Positions 43,625 through 55,500 of a DNA stretch of 64,000 bases are shown one piece after another. A program made the translations under genes and the position numbers. Every line of letters begins with the position of its first letter. The first letter of the stretch is position 1. The notes below the pieces were generated by a model. The model was not told the origin of the DNA. It ran no database searches and was given only the letters and a program-made list of their open reading frames with translations. Source of the DNA: Anniella stebbinsi (Eukaryota; Chordata; Lepidosauria; Squamata; Anniellidae); NCBI GenBank assembly GCA_029215795.1, contig JARDYH010000001.1, positions 231,039,654 through 231,103,653 of the forward strand. The letters are read 5' to 3'.

Positions 43625-46600
43625 CTGGAGAGGGAAAAGAGTTTTGGTGAAAAGTGTTCCACATTTGGAGAAAACTTTGCCCTAAAGGGGCTAATAACAC
43701 AGTACGCGCCAAAGTCAAACACTGTTAACATGAAAAATTACTGCAGGATTAGGAAATTTAGAGCACATGAGTTGCAGGAGAGTTAATTGATCAGTATGCT
43801 TCTATTTGAATTACAATTGCTCTACCAAGTTACCGTCATCAAAGTAATTAGTGTACATTTTAAATTCTTGCTTACAGTTAATAACTTGTCCACTGAACTT
43901 TGCGGTTAATAAATTCCCCATTAAAGAAGTGTGAGAGTGTGTGCGTATGTATGTGTGTGTGTATTATCTGGGTTTTCCCCTTTGCCAAAAACACAATATT
44001 GCCAAGTTAAAAGATGCATGATGCATGTCTTCAGTCCATGTGCAAGTCTGCACATGTGTCTGGAAGAGCACATTCAATCAAAGTTCCAAAAGGATGTTTG
44101 CTGCAAACTTGGAGCAAACTGGAGGGGGGAAATGGTGGAAGCACTCTTTCTTCCCCAAGCATCTTCACTCTGAAGCCATCCCACCCCAAGTGGAATTCAC
44201 TTTTTTATATATGTAAAACAGCAGCAGCAGCATCTGTGCTCATTTACAAGTGTCTGAATGCAGTGTGCAGTTGGCCTAGGCAAACTATCTATGGGTGAAA
44301 TAGCACCTATCAATGGCTACAACGTATTATACTGGACAGTGGGATGAAGCCAAATGTGGGCAAGTTGTTACCTTCCTAGTGCATATGATCTGCATGAATT
44401 ACAAATCTTTACAATGTTTTTTTTTAAAAAGCATAATACAATTATAATAAATTGCAAGCAAAACAGATGGAGCACTCTTCCCCAAAGCATTCATGCACAC
44501 TGTAAAAACGTCTAGCCGTGTTGCTTGCCTTTCATCTTGTACAACTATCACTGTAATTCCTGGAGGGGAGTGGGGATGGTAAGTTAGTTTCCCTTTTACT
44601 TGCTTCCCCATATAATTTACATTCTCAACACATTCCTGATATTTTTAAGCCATTGGGGGGGGGGGGGGGGAGGGATCTGACTTGATAGAAAAATCCAGAA
44701 CAGAGTTAAAATGAATTTAAAGAATGTTTAGATACTTTTAGATATAAAGGCTCTTCTATGGATTTTCTTAAAACTCACAGGACAATTCGATTGCTAGCCA
44801 TTTTAGATAGTATAAACTTAGCCCAGCTATTGCTCACAAGAAGGGGTTGGCGAACTCACTTGCACTCACCCGGCTGCCCTGACCCACCAGGTCTCAGGAG
44901 CCTCTTCTGAGGCTCAACTTGGCTCAGTGAGCACTCAGGAGCACGTGTGCCTTTAGCCTTGCATCAGTGGGGCTTTTAAGGCTGCCATTGGTGCGGGGGG
45001 GTGGGGGGTGAGTATGCAATTTTGCAATTCCCTCTGTTACATCAACGGTGGCCACCATTGACGCTGGAAGGCATCAGCACAAGCTCTACAGCAAAGCTGG
45101 GGAACTTGCTGTCCTCCAAATGTTTTGGCACACAATTTCCATCAGCCTGAGATTTTATGCTCAGTGGTCAGGGATGATGGGAGTTGTAGGCCAAAACATC
45201 TGGAAGGCCACAAGTGACTCATCCTGCTCTATAGAATTCATGCAAACTCATAGTTAAGAACTAAGACACATTTTAAATATAAGAAAATAGTGTGTGTGTG
45301 TGTGTGTGTGTGTGAGTGTGTGAGAGAGAGAGAGAGAGAGAATGTCTGTGTATATGTATTTTATGCAGCATAGCAAAAACCATGTTTGAAACAGAGGGAC
45401 TTTCAAAAGCAGACTGTGATGTGACATCGAGGCCTGCAATTCAAAGATTTTTTTAAAGTTAAAAATCCCACTGGGTGTGTTCACAGCCTTTTTAAAAAAG
45501 GGGGCAGGGGAGAACTCCATTCAGTGTTATCTCCTTTCCAGCCTGAAGTGAAACTCTTTACCATTCTGGAAGTTGTTACCATGCCTAAAGTAGGTTCCTC
45601 GATCAGAGTCATAGTGTTGCAACACATGGTCACTAAAGCTTATGTATTAAGTTATTTCCTTAGACTCATAGGAAACTGGTAAGAAGAGTATGTGAGTGCA
45701 TTTTCCAAGTTCTTTGTCAAATTGTGAAAGGGATGTAAAACACACTTTTGCAAATTTCAGAGGAAATGTAGAATTATTCAAGAATTCCACAGAAAGTTTT
45801 TTGGTAACTATAATATTACTGTGTCTAAAATGAACCCATTCAATACAATGGTTAATTACAGATGACTGTTTCCAAATGGTAACTCGTAGCATCCATTGAT
45901 AAGACATATCTGTAACATCAGCTGATCAGTTGGGAATTTCCATTTCTTTACATTTCCAAATGGTACGATTTGGTCATCTGTACTCACCCAGTGCTTCTAG
46001 CAAGCACATCTACCTAGTTATACAGTACGAACATTTAACATATCAAATGTTGCCTCGTCTCAAATCATTTGTGTCTGTATATATATTTATATATAAAGTG
46101 CTGTAACTAAATGGAAACATCATAATTGTGTGTGATAGTTAAATCTACTTTATCAAAAAGAATTGCTACACTTTGGAGTTTGCTTGCACCAATAAACCTA
46201 AATTCTGCTTTTTTACCTTCAGTCCTTTATGTTGGAGATCTATGCATCCTGTAGACAAACAATCCTCCAGTGGCACACATCGCTTGGTAACAGATACACT
46301 CTGTCCGTTGGCTTCCAGTGTATGTTGAGTATAGCAGTATCTTGTAGCTACCAAGAAATACAGAGAAACATATTTTTGATAGCCACACTTCCACTTTAAT
46401 ACTAGAAGGCAAAAGGGGAAATTCCCAAGACAAGATCCACTTGTACACCTAAGCACTTTGGCATTTAACTCTCTCACCCATTTCCTCCCACCCTTGCACA
46501 ATTAATTTAATGCTGGTCCTTAAACATTTTCCTGTATTGGACATTTCTTTGGGTGGGTTGAGCAGAGTAAGAGTAAAGCCTAACACTTCCAGACTTGCTG

Positions 46601-49600
46601 TCCTGAAGTCACCTGCTTGTGAAAAGCATCTCATTATACTGTATTCATTCTAAATGTCTTTGAGGAACAAATCAGAAGAACGTTCTGCCCACTTTTATGA
46701 AATAAGGAGCCCTATCTTGGGTTAAGAAGACAAACATCTAGTTGCAAAGTACATTAGGCAGGATCTAATACTGCCATTGTGCTAGTAGGAATGGCCGCTA
46801 GAGCCATGGAAAGCTAGTACTTGTTATAAAATCCTGGAAACTAGCCTAGGCTGACCATATGAAAAGAAGGACAGGGCTCATGTAACTTTAACAGTTGTAG
46901 AGAAAAGGGAATTTCAGCCGGTGTCATTTGTATGCAATTAGTTCCTGGTAAAATTCCCTCTTCATCACAACAGTTAAAGTTGCAGGGGCCCTGCCTTCTT
47001 TTGTATATGGTCACTCTAGTATAGTGCCTGCAACTTTAACTGTTGTGATGAAGAGGGAATTTTACCAGGAACTAATTGCATACAAATTACCCTAGCTGAA
47101 ATTCCCTTTTCTCTACAACTGTTAAAGTTACATGAGCCCTGTCCTCCTTTTCATATGGTCAGCTTAAACTAGCCCAAGCTAGCATTTCCAGAGTAGAACA
47201 AGTCAGCGGAGCTTATGGAATGGAGCTCTGTTGACCTGTCCCATTCTGGAAACGCTAATCTGGGGGTTGCTATGGCAAGCACTAGCTTCTCATTGCACTA
47301 GCGGTCATTCCCGCTACTGCAATCTGATAAGCATTGGATCCTACCCACTCTTTGCCACATATTGTGATCTTTTTATGGCTAAATAAACGACACTAAGTAC
47401 ATACAATATTATCCAAGAGCTGTGGTCCTAAACAGATTTTGGAGCCTTTGTGGTCAAGATAAAAGATGGATTAGATTTTCCACCTGGTCAGTTCCAGCCT
47501 TCAAATCCCATATTTTGTAAATATGTAGCAATCCTGTTGTGATGAAAATGTAAAAGATTCCTGATGTCCTTCAAAGTAGATAAAACAAAAGAGCTTTAAT
47601 ACAAGCCTAATGATGGCAAGTGTATCTCAGCTAGATCATCAAAAGCAGGTAGCTTATAAGGCTACACTAATGAATTCAGGGGAGTAATGGAAACATTAGT
47701 TCAAAAATGTAAGCTGTCATGCGGCCTAATTAGTCGCTCTGCTTTAATGTCCTAATTCATGTCTCTTTGAAGCTGGAAAACATTTTCACATGTCAGCGCC
47801 ACTGTTCACTTTGTTGTGTTTTATTAAAAAGCCCCTTGTAATACATGTAGTTGCTACCACAAATGATTGTTTCTCACCCAAGCAGAAAGAAGCTAATCTA
47901 TAGTAACAGTCTTAAGTTAGGGCCCAATAAAGTAATGGGCATTATTTTGGGGGAGAGCATGGTAAAAAGGAACATCCCGTCTGATTTCTCTTGGCCATGA
48001 TCATTTTCAAGTGACCTGGCAGAGCGCACCCTTCTTCCTTCATAAGTTCCCCATAGCAGGAGAAAGTCAGACATCCATCCAGCCTGCCTGCCTGCCTGCC
48101 CTCCCTCCTTACCTCCCTCCCATCTGGGTTTCCAATACATTGCCTTCTACTCCTTCCTCTCAACTGGCTCCCAGTGCTCTGCTTCTAGTAATTCTGAGCA
48201 GAACAGAAATAAAACATTGGGAACTGACATAGGGGTGTGCATGTACATATACCCACCCTCTCTCTCTCTCTGTCTCTCTCTCTCACACACACACACACAC
48301 ACGCACGCACAAAAGGTAGATTACAGAGTAATTTCAAAATATATTTAGTGCTACACGTTTCAGCTTCCACTCTCATGTTAAATGGATACCAGAAGTAGCA
48401 ATTTGGAACGCTGGGACAGGAACATTCTTAGGAAGAAAAAACAGAGGTCTGAGCAGTATAAAGTTTATAAATTGTTCTCCAGAATAAGGCCTTATGGACT
48501 AAGGGTTCTGATCCTGTAGATCCAGAAGTTTCCCTTTCTGTCAAACATCTCAATGTCCTTTGTTTGTCCAACTGGAAGCAACTGGAAGTCTGAGAGACTA
48601 TGAGCTTCTCTACATTTTAAAAAAAAATCCTGCTGCCTATTGAGGCTTTCTGCTTCCACTTGCTTTCTGGCACCATTAACATGAGCAGCCACATGGTTTG
48701 AATTGAATACTTCCTCTCACTGTATGCTCCATTCATTTTAATGAAACTGTGCTGCTTCCGGCACCTCCTGAAAACAACTCTGTTTCAAGAAGGCTTCCTC
48801 AACTGACTAGCCACTAGTTTTCTGGTTTCTTTGTTTTTAAATTGAAGAATTTTAATTTGCTTTTAAAAAAAATCCCTTTATTGTGAATATCAAAAAAACA
48901 GAACAATAAAAAACAAATTGTGAAAAAAAAGAAAAAACAAACATTACATATACAGTGATGACATCATTTTTTCATCAAATGTTTTTTTCAAAAGAGAGAA
49001 TTATGCATAAATTTCAAAAAAATCAGATCATATCCATCCGCAAGTTGCACCTGTATATCACCCGTTCAAATGTTGATAAGGTTATTAAGTCCTCAATCCA
49101 TTGCACTATGGGAGGTGAGCCTTTATCCTTCCATTATGATAGTATAAGTCTTTTAGCTGTCATAAGGGCTCTGAAAATCCATTTGCGCTGACCCTGTGTT
49201 AGTTTCCACGAGACCGGCAGGTAGTTTAGAAGGACATGCACGTCCTTCCATATTAAAATTTGCTTTTTAAATCTTCTTTCTTTTACTGCTTATACCTATG
49301 TTCACCGCTCTGGAATCTGTGTTAGATAATTGAGCGGTATATAAATATTGTAAATAACAACAACAACAACAACAATAAATATATATTTAGTGGCAGAATT
49401 ATAGTGCAACATCAACTTTACATGGAGGCAATTTTGCACTTTTTAAAAAATAGCTGATTATCTCTGTGTTATTTTAAAGCAGGATGAGGGGAAGTGCAGG
49501 AGGTGTCCTGGAGGTTGACAATGTCATCTAAACGTCCATGAGTGGCCAATCACAAGTGTGCAATAAAACACTTGTGTAGAAATGCTCTCAGTGCAGGTGA

Positions 49601-52481
49601 GTTAAAATGTGTTGAAACAGGCTGCTCTAGTTATATATACACACAAATGCACACACTTTGACTAAACATGTCTGGGTTTTTTAAAAAATTGAAGTCAAAA
49701 CATAAGAAGTGTCATGCTGGATCAGACCAAGGGTCCATCTAGTCCAGCACTCTGTTCAAACAGTGGCCAAACAGCTATCGACCAGGGACCAGCAAAACAG
49801 GACATGGTGCAACAGCACCCTCCCACCCATGTTCCCCAGAAACTGGTGCACACAGGCTTACTGCCTCGAATACTGGAGGTAGCACATAGACATCATGACT
49901 AGTAGCCATTGATAGCCTTCTCATCCAAGAATTTATCCAACCTCCCTTTAAAGCCATCCAAATTGGTGGCCATCACTACAACTTGTGGTAGTGAATTCCA
50001 TAATTTAACTATGCGCTGTGTGAAGAAGTCATCCTTTAATTTGTCCAGAATCTCCCACCAATCAGCTTCATGGGATGACACTGGCTTCTAGTCTTTTGAG
50101 AGAGGGAGAAAAATGTCTCCCTATCCACATTCTCCCCATCCATACATAATTTTGTACACCTCTATCAAGGCTTCCCCCAGCTTCCTTTTTTCCAAGCTAA
50201 ACAATCCCAGCTGTTGTAACCGTCCCCCATAGGGGAGATGCTCTAGCCCCTTAATCATTTTAGTTGCACTTTTCTGCACTTTTTCCAGCTTTATAGTATC
50301 TTTTTTTAGGTGTGGTGACCAGAACTGTACCCAGTATTCTAAGTGTGGTCACACCATAGGTTTGCATAAAGGCCGTATCATACTGGCAGTTTTATTCTCA
50401 ATTCCTTTTCTTATAATGCCTAACATGGAGTTTGTCTTCTTCACAGCTGCTGCACACTGGGTTAACATTTTCATTGAACTATCCACCACAACCCCAAGAT
50501 CTCTTTCCTGAGCGGTCACCGTTAGCTCAGATCCCATCAAGGTATACTTGAAGTTGGCTTTTTTGCCTTACATTTGCTTACATTGAACCACATCTGCCAT
50601 TTGGATGCCCACTCTCCCAGCTTGGAGAGATCCCTTTGGAGCAATTCACTATCCCTTTGTGTTTTAACAACCTTAAATAATTTGGTGTCATCGGCAAACT
50701 TGGCCACTTCACTGCTCACTCCTAATTCCAGATCATTTATGAACAAGTTGAAAATATTTGGTCCCAATACCGATCCCTGTGGGACCCCACTATTTACTTC
50801 CCATTTATTCCTACTCTCTGCTTTCTGTTCTTTAACCAGTTACTGATACATAAGAGGACCTCTCCTCTTATTTCATGACTGCTAAATATGTTCACAAGTC
50901 TTTGGTGAGGGACTTTATCAAGAGCCTTTTGGAAGTCCAAATAAACAATGTTTGTTGACACTCTCAAAAAACTCTAGAAGATTAGTGAGACAGGACCTGC
51001 CTTCGCAGAAGACGTGTTGATTCTTCTTCAGCAGGACATGCCCTGCTATATGCGTAGTAATTTTGTCTTTAATAATGCTTTCAACCAATTTACCTGGAAC
51101 GGATGTCAAGCTAACCGGCCTGTAATTTCCCGGATCCCCCCTGGATCCCTTTTTAAAAACTGGTGTTACATTGGCCGTCTTCCAGTTCTCTGGTACAGAG
51201 GTTGAGCTTAGGGACATGTTGCACATTCTGGTTACAAGATCTGCAATTTCTTATTTGAGTTCTTTGAGAAGTCTAGGATGGATATCATCCGAGCCTGGTG
51301 ATTTATTTGCTTTCAATTTGTCAATAAGGTTGAAAACGTCATCTTTTGTCACCACTATTTGCCTCAGTTCCTCAGACTCCCTTCTGAAAACATCAGTTCA
51401 GGCACAGGCATCTGTCCTGTATCTTCTGCAGTGAACACCGATGCAAAAAAATCATTAATCTTCTCTGAAATCTCCCTGTCTGCCCTAAGTATTCATATTC
51501 CTTGAATTAAAATGCTTTCAGAGGAACACAACTTGCCCCTTCCTAGTCAACTGAACTGCAACAAGGTTTGTGGGCACTGAATCCATGCTGGAGAGATAAT
51601 GAGAATGCCTATTCATGTAAGTACTACACCAAACCAGAATGGCCTGTAGTTGCTGCCAACCACCCCAAAACGGAGGTTGAATAAGATTAAGAGGCAGAAC
51701 TCACTTCAGATTTCCAAGCGATCGACTGGACAGGTTCTGCTGGCTTCCACAGCCCACCCGCCTCCCCAAACATCCTCAGGCCTTGCTAGGTCTCCGTAAA
51801 GCATGAACGCTGCCTCCTTGCCACTCCAGCAAGTCATGTAAGGGCATGTTCCGAAATACACAAGGGAATATATGAGGTTATATTTCTCATATAAACAACA
51901 GTTCTCAAGATACATCACATACCTGGATGAACTGTGCATGCATAGCAGCATAAGGGTCTCTACGCAGGGGTGTGACCTGCATGCCACAGATTAGGCTCTC
52001 CCTGTTCTCTGGATAACTCCTTAGGGTTGTGGAAAGGGATCAGATTCACGTGAAGCATCTGTATAGTACATTTTAATCATCTTGAGAATGGACCCACAAA
52101 ATCAAATGTATTCACTGGCAACATAAAGCTTGCTTACCTCTTGGGCAATAGATATCTGGAGCCCACTGGTTGCATTCGTAGTTGTCTACTGCTTGTTCAC
52201 ACGTGAAACATTTGAATCCACCAGGGTACGGAGTGGCTGACATATGTTAAAGGAACAATGAAATTAGCTTGTGAATTCATTTGGAACATTTGTTTTCAGA
52301 GAGGGAACACACACACACACACACACACACACAGATAACTGGTTGTACTTGATTTTCACACACTTACACAAAAGTTAAATGTTAATGATGGAGCGATCAG
52401 GAAAAAATTAAAAACATGTCTAGTCAAAACAAGAGAAGTTAAAGCCAACACATGACTTGGCTGAAAGGAAATACTATATCA

Positions 52482-52516
<35 letters not shown>

Positions 52517-55500
52517 GTGGGTTGTGCCTCAGAGGACTAGATTGGATAATAACCCAAAGGCTGATTGACTCATTACACAGAGACATATTGGCTCTTTCAT
52601 GTAATGTTGAAACCAGTCCTAAGTTTCTGTTGTTCAGATGTGAGCTATGTTTGATTTCAAAAGAGGAGCATGTGCAAGATATTAGTATGCAAAATCTGTT
52701 TCCCAAGTGAAGACCTCATAAAATTTCAATCAACATCAAATGTTAAAGTTACTGCTTTTCAGGAACACTGTTTACTATGTCGACCATTGGCAGATATACC
52801 TTTCCCCCCGAGAAAGTTCAGTCCTTATATGGTTTGCCAGGGCTGGGGGAGGGGGCAGAATCTGGGGCCTGGGTTCTCCAGGACCTAAACATTTGATGCC
52901 CAGGAGTATGATTCTAACACAAAGGCATTTGAAACCCCATTGTACCAGCTCTCTCCACAACTGGTTCTCCATGTATCATATTTTCCTTCTGCAGGAAGCA
53001 ATGTGATAAATTGAACATGGCAAATTCTGCATCAGTCCAGAGAGATGGATTAAGATGTCATATAATTTCTGATCACAAAATGTTGCCAGGACTGAGCAAC
53101 AGACGTTTCAGACATGTTTACAGCCCAAGGTGCGCCACTGGAAACCCAAGAACTGTATGGAGATGTGTAAAAACTGTGATAGCCGAAGTACAAGAGTCGG
53201 AAACAAGTAAGAAGAAGTCTAGCACCCAAGTCTATATATAGTGGTTTTTCATCTCTCCCTCTCTCTCTCTTTCTCTCTCTCTCGTGAAAATAGATCACAA
53301 AAACTATGGAGAGTACTAACATGCAGATACAGAACTGGTAGTTAAGAGTAGTGCTATGCTGAAACCTGCCCCCTGTTTCCAAGAGCTTTTTCTTTCCTTG
53401 CAAAAGAGGCATTGGGTTTTTTTTTTGTTTTGTTTTGTCTCTTTCATAGGGAGGGGGAAAGTTTCAGAGAATTTGCTCCTCGGGGAGGGGTATAGCATTT
53501 CCACTTACCTTTTTAAAAGTGTACCAGGTTGTTTAGGGGTCTTCTTTCTATTTGTATTTTAAAACAACAACAACAACAACAACAACAACAAACAACAACA
53601 ACAACGGTCCTTGGAAGGGCCAGGAAGTTTTTCATGAATGCCGATTGGAGACCATGTGACCTTGCTCTCTCTAATAGGCATTCAGGAAGAACTGGGCTCC
53701 CGCAAGTGATGTGGGTGTTGTTGATTTTAAAAAGTAGAAGACCCCTCAAAACTTCCTATGCTTAAAAAGGCATATAGAAACCCTGTCCCCCTCCCCAAGG
53801 AGAAAATTCTCCAAAATTCTCACCTCTCCCAGCTTCTTTTGCCAACGTTTTCATTCCCCACTCCCCACCCCCACGAAATGCCAAAAATGGAATAATCAAA
53901 ATTTTTGGCACACCACTAATTGAGGGTGTGAGCTATGAGTTGGAAACCCAAAGTTCAATTCTCAGTTCAGCCTTAAACTCACTGGGAAGCATTAGACCTT
54001 CTATTCCACAACCATAAGAACAGAAAAGAGCCATGCTGGATCAAACTAAAAGTCCATCTAGTCCAACATTCTCTTCACAAAGTGGCCCACCAGCTATGGG
54101 AAACTCACAAGCAGGATGTGAGTGCAATAGCAATATGGGGATAATACTGCCGTGCCTTAAAAAGTTATTGTAAGGATTACAAAGATAACATATGTCATCT
54201 GCTTTCCTCAAATCAGAAAAGCACTATGGTTGACATCCAATGTCTCACAAGCGGGCTTCTGCTTATGCAATAGGAATCTGTCTTCCTTCACTCCCCACCT
54301 GCACCCCTCCATATCTCCCAAATCTTCTCCAAAGGCCTGCCTTCTGGAACAAATTTGGGGTCATGCACAGCGCTACAGCGGAGAGGGGGAATCCACTCTG
54401 CCAGCAGTGTCCATTCCACTGTCAGATGGATACAGCTGGATACGATCCTATACTGTTAAGGCAGGAAGTAGTTGCACCATCAGCTCTGGATATATTTGTC
54501 AAGTGCCAATAAGTACGTAAGAACAGCTGTGCTGGATCACAACCAAGGCCCATCTAACCAGTATTTTGTACTCACAACCAGATGCTTGTGGGAACTGCAC
54601 AACAAGACATCAATGCAATAGTATTTCCCAGTAACTGCTATTCAGAGACAAACTGCCACTGATACAGCAAGTCATATACAGTCATCATGATGGGCATCCA
54701 TGATAGCTTTATCCTTCATAACCAATGACTTCCTCTTCTTCAAGTTGTTACAAGTTATTCATAAGGCCTAAATACCATGGAGAGTCCCCACCTTGGACCG
54801 AGGGAGTCTATTTTGGGTTCCAGCAAAGTAATGATTTTACAGAAAAATTGCATCCTGTTCAAAACGTAACCAACCCAGCTAACTGGAAATACAGAAGGCC
54901 ACTGAGATTCTCTTCAGCAGTACTTTATTGATTAAAAGATACATACCTGTTACTGAATAATTTGATACACTTACCCAAGGAAACCTTTGTAAGATCTTTT
55001 ACTATTCCTGATTATACTGATTTCTTCCCTTGATGTTGATTTATTAATTTATATATTCTATTATCCCAAATTGCATCCCACATAAGAGGGTCTGTGTGTG
55101 TGTGTGTGTTTATTTAAAAGCATCCTGACAAGTTTTGAAAACAAAGTGGTTGAATGCAGAAACCATATTCAAGAGAATACTGAATCTGGATTGATAGCAT
55201 AGCTTTTCCAGACCTGAGCTCTTTCAGGATATTTGAATTATGCTAAGTGTATGTTTGAGAGCACAGCTAAGCTAATGTAGCTACAGTCTGAGGGGACTAT
55301 GCCTGTGTTCAGAGAGAAAGCAACTCCCACTGTTAGGGACTCCCTGTTAGGACTCCTCCTATTTACAAACAACACCTACACACACAAATTCTGTGAGCGA
55401 GCGACCATGAAAGCTCCTGAAGTGCCTGGTACTTTCCGCACATTTATTTATTTATTTAAATACTGGGACTGAAAAGGAAGTTTCAAAGGAGAGTTGCAAC

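Larger units (their letters stand above)
43625..46216 (-). other. LYPD6 intron 3
   Basis: About 2.6 kb. Contains a GT-rich microsatellite (43918-43962), a G-run (44656-44671), a MITE fragment (45085-45215) and the TG/AG microsatellite (45291-45340). No nested gene is seen. Confidence 0.85.
46348..52137 (-). other. LYPD6 intron 2
   Basis: About 5.8 kb and dominated by repeats: the second 320-bp fold-back (46847-47166), a (TC)(AC) microsatellite (48258-48310), a PLE terminal fragment (48311-48385), an L2 tail split by an L1 insertion, and a long CR1 fragment (49705-51490). 47175-48257 and 51491-52137 look unique. Confidence 0.85.

Noticed and set aside
53011..53241. 76-codon + frame with several Cys and Lys
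   Set aside because: Inside a LYPD6 intron on the opposite strand, with no splice or domain support.
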